This document shows, piece after piece, positions 24,167-31,197 of a stretch of DNA of 64,000 bases. Position 1 is the stretch's first letter, and every line of letters starts with the position of its first letter. The translations under genes and the position numbers were made by a program. Source of the stretch: Lachnospiraceae bacterium (GTDB lineage: Bacteria; Bacillota; Clostridia; Lachnospirales; Lachnospiraceae); assembly GCA_900770345.1 (NCBI GenBank), contig CAAGKF010000102.1, positions 36,561 to 100,560 of the forward strand. Reading direction: 5' to 3'. Under the pieces are notes generated by a model, which was not told the DNA's origin, made no database searches, and saw nothing but the letters and a program-made list of their open reading frames with translations.

Positions 24167-25171
24167 ATGAGCAGAATGCAGTTGGGGAAAATAAAGCTTG
24201 CCGCTGCGGCTGCGGCGCTGATGGCAGCCGGACTGGCGGGGATGCCTCTCAGGGCGATGGCAGCGGAGAAGGATAAGACAGCTGTAACGTCGGAAAAAGA
24301 AACAGCGGCGATAGAGGCGGAAATTCCTGATCAGAAGGTGCCCCTTTACGTGAAGCCGGCGGGAAGCTATGTGCGTACGCCTATTGCTTCCGGAGCGACT
24401 ACCTATAAAAATGAAAAGGCAGTTCTGGATGCTTCCAATGTTTCTGAGGGCTACATTATGGTCAAGTATACCGGCCGTGTGGGAAAGATCAAGGTTCAGG
24501 TATCAAAGAACGGTTCCGAGACCTACACCTATGATCTGAACAGCAGCGGAGCTTATGAAGTGTTCCCGCTGTCGGAGGGCAGCGGAAGCTATCAGGTGAA
24601 GGTTTTTGAGAATATACAGGGCAATCAGTATTCCCAGGCCTTCAGTCAGGAAGTAAATGCCGATATTGCCAATGCCTTTGGTCCTTTCCTTTATCCCAAC
24701 CAGTATGTGAATTTCAATTCCGCAAGCGCAGCGGTGCAGACTGCGGCGGATATTTCCGCACAGGCGCAGGATCAGCTGGGAGTGGTTACGGCAATTTACA
24801 ATTATGTGATTACTAATCTGACGTACGATACGGAAAAGGCACAGACGGTACAGTCCGGCTATCTTCCCAATGTGGATGTGATCCTGGCTCAGAAGAAGGG
24901 GATCTGTTTTGACTATGCCGCGCTTATGACGGCCATGCTCCGTTCACAGGATATTCCGTCCAAACTGGTGATAGGATATACCGGCAGCCTGTACCATGCC
25001 TGGATCAGTGTGTATCTGGAAGGCCAGGGCTGGGTGGACAATATTATCTATTTTGACGGAAACAGCTGGAAGCTGATGGATCCCACCTTTGCTTCTTCCT
25101 CGGGACAGAGTAAGGAAATTATGGATTATATTGGAAACGGCGCAAATTATAAGGCAAAATACAGTTATTAA
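24167..25171 (+). CDS. Secreted transglutaminase-like protein
   Basis: A 334-residue exported protein with a signal peptide (hydrophobic residues about 10-32, ending in AMA). Residues about 50-160 form a beta-rich, Ig-like segment. The transglutaminase core follows with an intact catalytic triad: Cys247 in GICFDYAALM, His277 in YHAWIS and Asp305 in LMDPTF. Such domains act as cysteine proteases or peptide crosslinkers outside the cell. The gene lies 14 bp after rlmB and 28 bp before the pilus-like operon, so it could be transcribed with either. The substrate is unknown. Confidence 0.85.
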   Translation: MSRMQLGKIKLAAAAAALMAAGLAGMPLRAMAAEKDKTAVTSEKETAAIEAEIPDQKVPLYVKPAGSYVRTPIASGATTYKNEKAVLDASNVSEGYIMVKYTGRVGKIKVQVSKNGSETYTYDLNSSGAYEVFPLSEGSGSYQVKVFENIQGNQYSQAFSQEVNADIANAFGPFLYPNQYVNFNSASAAVQTAADISAQAQDQLGVVTAIYNYVITNLTYDTEKAQTVQSGYLPNVDVILAQKKGICFDYAALMTAMLRSQDIPSKLVIGYTGSLYHAWISVYLEGQGWVDNIIYFDGNSWKLMDPTFASSSGQSKEIMDYIGNGANYKAKYSY

Positions 25172-25199
25172 ATGGCTATTGACAGGAGACGCTGAAACC

Positions 25200-26258
25200 A
25201 TGGCAAAAACGGAAGAAAAATATTATCGCTATTCTTATCAGGAACTGTCTGCTTTCTGTCTTCAGATATCCATGCTGCTGAAGGCGGCAGTACCTCTGGA
25301 TGAGGGCCTGCGGATCATGGCCGGAGACGGAACCGGAGAAAAGGAAAAAGCCATGCTGCTTTATATGGCGGAGGGGGCCGAGCTGGGAGATCCCTTCTGC
25401 CGTGTTCTGGAGGATACGGGCGTTTTCCCTGATTATGTGGTCCGAATGACAAGGCTGGGGCAGCAGACGGGTACGCTGGATGAGATGATGGAGTCTCTGG
25501 CAGTTTACTACGAAAAGGAATACCGGCTTTTGCGGGCAGTGAAAAATGCGGTTACCTATCCTGTTATGATGGTGCTCATGCTCCTGGCAGTGCTGTTTGT
25601 GCTGTTTTCCAGGGTCATGCCTGTATTTTATAAAGTATATGAGCAGCTGGGGGCGCAGATGCCGCCGGCTGCCGTTTCCGCCATTCATATGGGGGGAATT
25701 CTAAGCGGCGCGGCACTTGTGTGCGCGCTTTTTCTGGCTGCGGCAGCGGCTGGCCTTCGTCTTCTGGCAGGACAGGGAAGACGGATGCACTGGCTGGAGA
25801 AGCTTACAGCCAGGCTGAAAAAACGCAGCAGGATCGCGCTGGCGGTTGCCAACCGTCGTTTTACAGCGGTGCTGGCCCTCACATTAAAAAGCGGACTGGA
25901 GCTGGAAAAGGGACTGAAGCTGGCGGAGGGGCTGGTGGAAAATCCTGAGATTGCCCTCCGGATCGGGCGGTGCTCGGCACAGCTGGAAAAGGGAGAGAGC
26001 TACTATCAGGCTCTGAAGGATACAGGGCTCTTTTCCGGTTTTTATATGCAGATGATTCGTGTGGGAGAGCGCAGCGGTCATCTTGACTGCGTAATGGAGG
26101 AAATATCCGGCCATTATGAGGAAATGGCGGATACGCTGATTGATAATCTGATCGTCAGGTTTGAGCCTGCCGTTGTAGCGGTGCTGGCGGTATCGGTGGG
26201 TCTGGTGCTGCTTTCCGTTATGCTCCCGCTGGCAGGGCTTTTATCTGCCATTGGCTAG
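25200..26258 (+). CDS. Type II secretion / type IV pilus inner-membrane protein (GspF/PilC family)
   Basis: A 352-residue protein with the GspF duplication: two similar cytoplasmic helical domains (about 15-130 and 215-330), each followed by hydrophobic segments (about 125-150, 170-195 and 330-350). The motif GLRIMAGDG and the two MTRLGQQTGTLDEMM / MIRVGERSGHLDCVM repeats are diagnostic. The protein is the membrane platform for pilus assembly. ATG 25200 has CAGGAG upstream. It opens an operon of small pilin-like genes ending in pilT. Confidence 0.9.
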   Translation: MAKTEEKYYRYSYQELSAFCLQISMLLKAAVPLDEGLRIMAGDGTGEKEKAMLLYMAEGAELGDPFCRVLEDTGVFPDYVVRMTRLGQQTGTLDEMMESLAVYYEKEYRLLRAVKNAVTYPVMMVLMLLAVLFVLFSRVMPVFYKVYEQLGAQMPPAAVSAIHMGGILSGAALVCALFLAAAAAGLRLLAGQGRRMHWLEKLTARLKKRSRIALAVANRRFTAVLALTLKSGLELEKGLKLAEGLVENPEIALRIGRCSAQLEKGESYYQALKDTGLFSGFYMQMIRVGERSGHLDCVMEEISGHYEEMADTLIDNLIVRFEPAVVAVLAVSVGLVLLSVMLPLAGLLSAIG

Positions 26259-26281
26259 GCAACTTCGGGAGTGGATGGAAA

Positions 26282-26644
26282 ATGGAAATGGGCAGAATGG
26301 AAATGGACAGAAGAGTGAAAAAGGACCGGAGTTTCCTGAGCTATGGGGCATCTGCTGCGGTTTTGCTGCTTTTGGCTGTCTCTGTGTACGCAGCTTCGCT
26401 CCGTTTTGCGGCTGGGACGGGGACCAGGCAGCAGGAGGCTTTAAAGAAGGCTGTTACCAGGGCTTCGGTCCAGTGCTATGCCATCGAGGGACGTTATCCT
26501 CCCAGTGTGGAGTATCTGGAGGAGAACTACGGGATCCATATTGACAGAAAAAAATACCACGTATTTTATGACGGATTTGCATCCAATGTAATGCCGGAGA
26601 TCACGATCATACCGGCAGAAAAGTCAGGAGGACAGGGCAGATGA
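26282..26644 (+). CDS. Small single-pass membrane protein of the pilus-like operon
   Basis: A 120-residue protein with one hydrophobic helix (about residues 20-42) and a C-terminal domain (QCYAIEGRYPPSVEYLEENYG, then IDRKKYHVFYDGFASN). The ALKKAVTRASVQCYAIEGRYPPS stretch looks like the region after the helix in pilins, but there is no prepilin peptidase site. It overlaps the next gene by ATGA. Inferred to be a structural or accessory subunit of the pilus-like apparatus. It is conserved in similar clostridial operons from memory, with no assigned function. Confidence 0.7.
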   Translation: MEMGRMEMDRRVKKDRSFLSYGASAAVLLLLAVSVYAASLRFAAGTGTRQQEALKKAVTRASVQCYAIEGRYPPSVEYLEENYGIHIDRKKYHVFYDGFASNVMPEITIIPAEKSGGQGR

Positions 26645-27135
26645 GCGGGAGAAGGGCAGAGAGGCCGCAGAGAACGGGCTTTCTTTTTACAATGCTTTTG
26701 TTCCTTGTATTTGTTCTGTGCGCTCTGTTTACAGTACTGATCGGCAGCCGGGTTTATGAGAATATCACATCCCGCAGCGATGCAGCCTTTACGGGAACTA
26801 CAGCTGTCAGTTATATAGCGGGAAAGGTACGCCAGGGAGACCGGGCCGGTATGGTAAGTGTAAAGGAGATCGGCGGAACGCAGGTTCTGGAGCTGAAGCA
26901 GGAGATCGGCGGCAGCGAATATGTGACCTGGATCTACTGGCTGGACGGCGGCATACGGGAGCTGTTCACAGATACCTCAGGCAGTCTGGGGCTGCAGGAT
27001 GGGCTGGAGATCCTGGAGTGCGGGGGGCTGAAGCTGGAACTTAAGGGAAGGCTCCTTCGGATCGAAACACCGGGAGAAGGCGGAGGAACTGTAAGCCTGG
27101 CACTGAGAAGCGGAGAGACAGATGAGAATGAATAG
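26641..27135 (+). CDS. DUF4860-like membrane protein of the pilus-like operon
   Basis: A 164-residue protein with an N-terminal hydrophobic helix (about 13-36, GFLFTMLLFLVFVLCALFTVL) and a beta-rich extracytoplasmic domain. It resembles the clostridial family annotated DUF4860 (recalled, not searched). The GF at the beginning of the helix recalls pseudopilins, but the conserved Glu at position 5 of the mature pilin is absent. Overlaps both neighbours by a few bases, so translation is coupled through the operon. Confidence 0.7.
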   Translation: MSGRRAERPQRTGFLFTMLLFLVFVLCALFTVLIGSRVYENITSRSDAAFTGTTAVSYIAGKVRQGDRAGMVSVKEIGGTQVLELKQEIGGSEYVTWIYWLDGGIRELFTDTSGSLGLQDGLEILECGGLKLELKGRLLRIETPGEGGGTVSLALRSGETDENE

Positions 27136-27520
27136 AAGGAGCGGCTCCGGCTCAGGGCCGTTTTTAATGGAAATGCTGATAGCAGCAGGATTTTTTATGA
27201 TCTGTGCCAGCATCTGCGTAGCTGCTTTTGCTGCGGCTGACCGTATGAGCCGTGCGGCCAGGGACGGAAATCAGGCCATACTGGCGGCTCAGACGGTGGC
27301 AGAGGAATTAAAGGCCGGTGAATGCGGCCCTCTTTTCTGGGATCGGGAATGGAACCGGACGGAAGAGGATTCCGAAGCCTTCTGCGGTGAGATAACAGAA
27401 GAGATGCTGGGAAACGGCCTGACAGGGCGCAGGATCCGCATCCTGGATCACAGAAATAATCTTCTGTTCTGGCTGGAAACGGAAACTTATAATAAGGATT
27501 TTTGGGAGGCAGGCCAATGA
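27122..27520 (+). CDS. Pseudopilin-like protein
   Basis: A 132-residue protein. A basic, glycine-rich leader of about 12 residues ends in G-PFLMEMLIAAGFFM: glycine, then a hydrophobic helix with Glu at mature position 5, which is the type IV prepilin peptidase cleavage pattern with Pro rather than Phe at +1. The C-terminal domain holds two Cys and an acidic region. Probable minor pilin. It overlaps the upstream gene by 14 bp and shares ATGA with the next one. Confidence 0.75.
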   Translation: MRMNRRSGSGSGPFLMEMLIAAGFFMICASICVAAFAAADRMSRAARDGNQAILAAQTVAEELKAGECGPLFWDREWNRTEEDSEAFCGEITEEMLGNGLTGRRIRILDHRNNLLFWLETETYNKDFWEAGQ

Positions 27521-28005
27521 CAGGAGAAAGCATGCGCAGCAGGGTGAATATCGGAGCTGCATCCCTTATTCTGATTTTTATTGTTCTCTGTCTGTCAACC
27601 TTCAGTCTGCTGGCTCTAAGCAGCGCCCGGGGAGATCTGTCCCTGGAGATGCGCAGCGGAGAGGCTGTCCGGGCATACTACAGGGCGGACAGTGAGGGAC
27701 AGAGATGGCTGTCGCAGACAGATGCTGTTCTTCGGGAGGAAATGGAAAGAAACAGGGATGAGTCCCTTTGTTCCCGAAGGATAAAGGAGCGGCTGGGGGA
27801 TGCTTATGATGAGGAAGCGGGATTGATTTCCGCCGATATCCTTATGGATCGTGGAATGGCGCTTCATATTGATCTGGCTCTCGTATGGGGGAGGGAGCGG
27901 TATGAGATCCGTTCCTGGTATGTATATGACAGAGAAGCGTATGAAATAGACAGCAGCATGCAGGTGTGGGACGGAAATACTTCCCTGCAGGAACAGGAGG
28001 AATAG
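27517..28005 (+). CDS. Small membrane protein of the pilus-like operon (PilX/minor-pilin-like)
   Basis: A 162-residue protein starting at the ATGA overlap with the preceding gene, which is why 27517 is chosen over the upstream TTG. One N-terminal hydrophobic helix (about 17-42) is followed by a soluble domain with RSGEAVRAYYRADSEGQRWL, similar in layout to PilX/GspK-type minor pilins, where residues after the helix include AYYAAESG-like sequences. No prepilin cleavage site is obvious. Function inferred from position only. Confidence 0.7.
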   Translation: MTGESMRSRVNIGAASLILIFIVLCLSTFSLLALSSARGDLSLEMRSGEAVRAYYRADSEGQRWLSQTDAVLREEMERNRDESLCSRRIKERLGDAYDEEAGLISADILMDRGMALHIDLALVWGRERYEIRSWYVYDREAYEIDSSMQVWDGNTSLQEQEE

Positions 28006-28009
28006 ACAT

Positions 28010-29074
28010 ATGGATGTAATGAAGCTGCTCACATCTGCGGTGGAACAAAACGCGGCAGATATTTTTATGATACCCGGCATGCCGACGGCTTATAAAATCG
28101 GCGGAAGTATTATCTGCCAGAGTGAGGAGAAGGTTATGCCGGATGAGATGGAAAAGATGATCATCCGGATTTATGAGCTGGCCGGAAACCGCAGTATGGA
28201 AAAGGTACGGACGCAGGGTGATGATGATTTTTCTTTTTCCATTCCGGGAGTATCACGGTTCAGAGCGAATATTTTCCGTCAGAGAGGTTCTCTGGCAGGT
28301 CTGATCCGCGTTGTGCGCTTTGAACTGCCGGATTGGTCGGAGCTTCATCTTCCGCAGGCGGTTATGGATGTGGCAAAGCTGACCAAAGGAATGGTGCTGG
28401 TCACAGGCCCTGCGGGAAGCGGAAAGAGCACTACGCTGGCATGCATTATTGATGAGATCAACCGCACCAGGAATGCCCATGTGATCACGCTGGAGGATCC
28501 TATCGAGTATCTTCACAGGCATAAAAAAGGCGTGGTTACCCAGAGGGAGATCGCCACAGATACGGAGAGCTATGTAACGGGTCTCAGGGCGTCTCTGCGT
28601 CAGGCTCCGGATGTGATCCTTTTAGGGGAAATGCGTGATTTTGAGACCATCAGCATTGCCATGACAGCTGCGGAAACAGGACATCTGATCCTTTCTACCC
28701 TTCATACGGTGGGGGCGGCCAATACCATTGACCGTATTGTGGATGCCTTCGGATCGGAACAGCAGCAGCGGCAGATACGGTCACAGCTGTCCATGGTGCT
28801 GGATGCGGTGATCTCTCAGCAGCTGGTGCCTACGGTGGACGGTGGAGTGCGGCCTGTTTTTGAGATTATGTTTCTGACAAATGCTGTCCGCAATATGATC
28901 AGGGAATCAAAAACGCACCAGATCGACGGAGTGATCGCCACTTCCCAGGAAGAGGGAATGATCTCCATGGACAGCAGTCTTATAAAGCTGTATCGTCAGG
29001 GCATTATCACCCGCGAGACAGCGGCGGCCTACAGCAGCAACAGTGAACTGATGGAAAGAAAATTGCTGCGGTAG
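28010..29074 (+). CDS. pilT: PilT-type twitching/retraction ATPase
   Basis: A 354-residue AAA-type secretion ATPase of PilT length. Walker A GPAGSGKS at 133-140, Walker B-like DVILLGEMRDFET near 199-211 (the Asp box and LGEMRD match PilT), and a His box (LSTLHTVGAANTIDR). PilT hexamers depolymerise type IV pili. It closes the operon begun by the PilC-like gene. The assembly ATPase PilB and prepilin peptidase are not in the window, so either the machine is split across the chromosome or this ATPase does both jobs. Confidence 0.88.
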   Translation: MDVMKLLTSAVEQNAADIFMIPGMPTAYKIGGSIICQSEEKVMPDEMEKMIIRIYELAGNRSMEKVRTQGDDDFSFSIPGVSRFRANIFRQRGSLAGLIRVVRFELPDWSELHLPQAVMDVAKLTKGMVLVTGPAGSGKSTTLACIIDEINRTRNAHVITLEDPIEYLHRHKKGVVTQREIATDTESYVTGLRASLRQAPDVILLGEMRDFETISIAMTAAETGHLILSTLHTVGAANTIDRIVDAFGSEQQQRQIRSQLSMVLDAVISQQLVPTVDGGVRPVFEIMFLTNAVRNMIRESKTHQIDGVIATSQEEGMISMDSSLIKLYRQGIITRETAAAYSSNSELMERKLLR

Positions 29075-29150
29075 AAAAGAGAAAATCGGAATAAACGGCG
29101 CCTGATTTCGGTATACTACTTTCAAAACAGTGCAGTAAAGGAGCGCCGAA

Positions 29151-30086
29151 ATGAAGATTGATAAACGAAAAGTTGTGATTGTGGGAACCGGTATGGTGGG
29201 CATGAGCTATGCCTACTGTCTGCTGAATCAGTCCGTCTGCGATGAGCTGGTCCTGATCGATGTGAATAAAGAGCGGGCAATGGGCGAGGCTATGGATCTG
29301 AATCATGGCCTGGCTTTTGCCAATTCCAGCATGAAAATTTATGCCGGAGAGTACAGGGACTGCATCGATGCGGATATCGTGGTCATCTGTGCGGGGGTAG
29401 CTCAGAAGCCCGGAGAGACCAGACTGGATCTTTTAAAACGCAACGGGGAGGTTTTCCGCTCCATCGTGGAGCCGGCCGCAGCATCCGGATTTAACGGGAT
29501 CTTTCTGGTGGCAACCAATCCGGTAGATATCATGACCAGGATCACCTGCGCCCTGTCGGGCTTTAATCCGAGGCGGGTGCTGGGAAGCGGTACGGCGCTG
29601 GATACGGCAAGGCTTCGTTATTTGCTGGGAGAATATCTGCAGGTGGATCCGCGGAATATCCATGCCTATGTTATGGGAGAACACGGAGACAGTGAGTTTG
29701 TTCCCTGGAGTCAGGCGCTTCTGGCCACAAGACCGATTTTGGAGCCGGAAAACGGAAAAAGGCAGGAGGCTCTGGACAAGATCGAGGAGGAAGTACGCAC
29801 AGCCGCCTACAAGATCATTGAGGCAAAGAATGCCACTTATTACGGCATCGGCATGGCGCTGACCAGAATCACCAAGGCTATTCTGGGAGATGAGCACAGT
29901 GTTCTCACTGTTTCGGCCATGCTGCGGGGAGAATACGGACAGCAGGATGTGTTTACCGGGGTTCCGTGTATCATTAATCAGAACGGAATTCAGCGCGTGC
30001 TGCCTCTTGCGCTGACGGAAAAGGAGCAGGAGAAGCTGAGCCGTTCCTGTGATACACTGCGGGAGAGCTACGAAGGAGTGATCTGA
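29151..30086 (+). CDS. ldh: L-lactate dehydrogenase
   Basis: A 311-residue NAD-dependent enzyme. GTGMVGMSYAY near residue 12 is the nucleotide loop; AGVAQKPGETR carries Gln at the position that selects lactate over malate, with the catalytic-loop Arg; GEHGDSE contains the proton-relay His178. It reduces pyruvate to lactate to reoxidise NADH during fermentation. RBS AAAGGAG. It is monocistronic, between the pilus operon and tRNA-Thr; a weak GC-rich hairpin with TTTTTT follows near 30095-30118. Confidence 0.95.
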   Translation: MKIDKRKVVIVGTGMVGMSYAYCLLNQSVCDELVLIDVNKERAMGEAMDLNHGLAFANSSMKIYAGEYRDCIDADIVVICAGVAQKPGETRLDLLKRNGEVFRSIVEPAAASGFNGIFLVATNPVDIMTRITCALSGFNPRRVLGSGTALDTARLRYLLGEYLQVDPRNIHAYVMGEHGDSEFVPWSQALLATRPILEPENGKRQEALDKIEEEVRTAAYKIIEAKNATYYGIGMALTRITKAILGDEHSVLTVSAMLRGEYGQQDVFTGVPCIINQNGIQRVLPLALTEKEQEKLSRSCDTLRESYEGVI

Positions 30087-30138
30087 AAAGCGGGCGGGAT
30101 TTGACGCCGTGTTTTTTCGCTCTGAACAGTTACCGGAA

Positions 30139-30174
30139 AATTTAAAAAAATTCAAAAATTTAAAAAAATTCAAA
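30139..30174 (+). repeat. Two-copy 18-bp A/T-rich tandem repeat upstream of the tRNA-Thr promoter
   Basis: AATTTAAAAAAATTCAAA at 30139-30156 is repeated exactly at 30157-30174, ending 7 bp before the tRNA promoter -35 box. Its composition and place suggest an UP element. Confidence 0.8.
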
Positions 30175-30181
30175 AATGCTG

Positions 30182-30210
30182 TTGACAAAACTCCTGTCCC
30201 ATGATAATAT
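30182..30210 (+). promoter_or_regulatory. Promoter of tRNA-Thr
   Basis: Perfect TTGACA (30182-30187), a 17-bp spacer and TAATAT (30205-30210), 35 bp before the mature tRNA. Confidence 0.8.
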
Positions 30211-30245
30211 ATACGAGGTTCGCGAGAGCGACACAAAATAAGAGT

Positions 30246-30318
30246 GCTGCTGTGGCTCAGTCGGTAGAGCGTCGCATTGGTAGTGCGGAGGTCACGGGTC
30301 CGATTCCCGTCAGCAGCT
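30246..30318 (+). tRNA. tRNA-Thr (GGT)
   Basis: Perfect acceptor GCTGCTG/CAGCAGC, D-arm GCTC, anticodon stem TCGCA/TGCGG with loop TTGGTAG (anticodon GGT), T-arm with GGTCCGATT. Discriminator T, common for bacterial tRNA-Thr; CCA is not encoded. Confidence 0.93.
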
Positions 30319-30498
30319 TTAAAGAAGTCCGGCAGATGTTGGGCTTCTTTATTTTTTTCGTATTCCGCGCTGCATAATGGGACTGAAGAAATAGACGGAT
30401 TCTCTGAAAATGTTGCTGATTACAAAAAGAATATAGAATATAGACTATTTAAAAAATTATAACCATGTAAATATCTTCCTTTTTTTGCAGCTTTATGG

Positions 30499-30637
30499 TA
30501 AAATTTAAACGATTCGACAATAACAGACAGAGCGGAGAACAAAATTGCGGAAACTGAAGGGGCAAAAAGATGGAGAAATGCAGACGAAATAAATCGGAAG
30601 AGTCAGGAGGTTCAGGTACCTGCCGGCTCTTTTTTTC
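30499..30637 (+). promoter_or_regulatory. Extended -10 promoter and leader ending in a terminator-like hairpin
   Basis: TGG-TAAAAT (30496-30504) looks like an extended -10 box. About 95 bp later AAGAGTC (30598-30604) can pair with GGCTCTT (30625-30631; one T-G pair), with further partial pairing inside, followed by seven T ending at 30637, 23 bp before the GTG start of the methyltransferase gene. This is the geometry of a transcription attenuator. No known riboswitch class was recognised. The rest of the 342-bp gap (30319-30660) shows no gene. Confidence 0.5.
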
Positions 30638-30660
30638 ATTTTTTGCAGGGGGGATTAACC

Positions 30661-31197
30661 GTGATTAGATGGATACTGGGTCTGGCAGCCTTTGTTTTAT
30701 TTTTCCTCTATGACTGGAATCGGGTATATTGGAAAAAACGCTGGATGAAAGGGTTCTTTCTGGCAGGCAACCTGCTTCTGGCATTTGTGGCTCTGGGACT
30801 GATCCGTGAGGGCCTGGCGGCAGGAGGATATGCGCTTTGCTGGCTGGGAGCCGGAGCCTGTTTTCTTGCAGGCCTTATTTATACTTTGTATTTTGCCCTT
30901 CCCTTTGACAGTACCTACTGTCGGGAAGCGGATGGTCACCTGGTATGCAGATCCGGCCTTTATGGTTTATGCCGCCATCCCGGTATCTGGTGGTTTCTGG
31001 GAATGTTCGTGTGCCTGGGAATGGCAGCCGGAGGTGGGAGGATGAGTCTGTGCCTCTGCCTTTCTTTTTCCAATTTACTGTATGCCTGGTATCAGGACCG
31101 CTTTATATTTGTAAAAGAATTTTCCGATTATGAGGACTATCGCAGAAAAGTCCCTTTTCTGGTACCCCGGATTGTAAAAGGCGGTGATGACAGATGA
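30661..31197 (+). CDS. Integral-membrane methyltransferase (ICMT/phospholipid methyltransferase-like)
   Basis: A 178-residue protein with four to five hydrophobic segments. The C-terminal signature GLYGLCRHPGIWWFLG followed by YQDRFIFVKEFSDYEDYRRKVPFLVP matches the isoprenylcysteine carboxyl methyltransferase / phospholipid methyltransferase layout, where RHP and the later acidic and EYRR-like residues bind SAM at the membrane. GTG 30661 is chosen because GGGGGG lies 8-13 bp before it. Its stop overlaps the GH3 start by ATGA. The substrate is unknown; a membrane-linked carboxyl, amine or thiol is possible. Confidence 0.7.
   Translation: MIRWILGLAAFVLFFLYDWNRVYWKKRWMKGFFLAGNLLLAFVALGLIREGLAAGGYALCWLGAGACFLAGLIYTLYFALPFDSTYCREADGHLVCRSGLYGLCRHPGIWWFLGMFVCLGMAAGGGRMSLCLCLSFSNLLYAWYQDRFIFVKEFSDYEDYRRKVPFLVPRIVKGGDDR

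Noticed and set aside
26251..26544. Alternative frame over the small pilus-operon gene at 26282
   Set aside because: The 26282 frame has a membrane helix, pilin-like sequence and ATGA coupling; the other has none.
30277..30462. Open frame starting inside tRNA-Thr
   Set aside because: It overlaps a perfect cloverleaf tRNA and has no RBS.
30499..30660. c-di-GMP (GEMM) riboswitch in the leader before the HD-GYP operon
   Set aside because: The conserved cores of the GEMM classes I remember are not present; only the terminator-like hairpin is kept as an observation.
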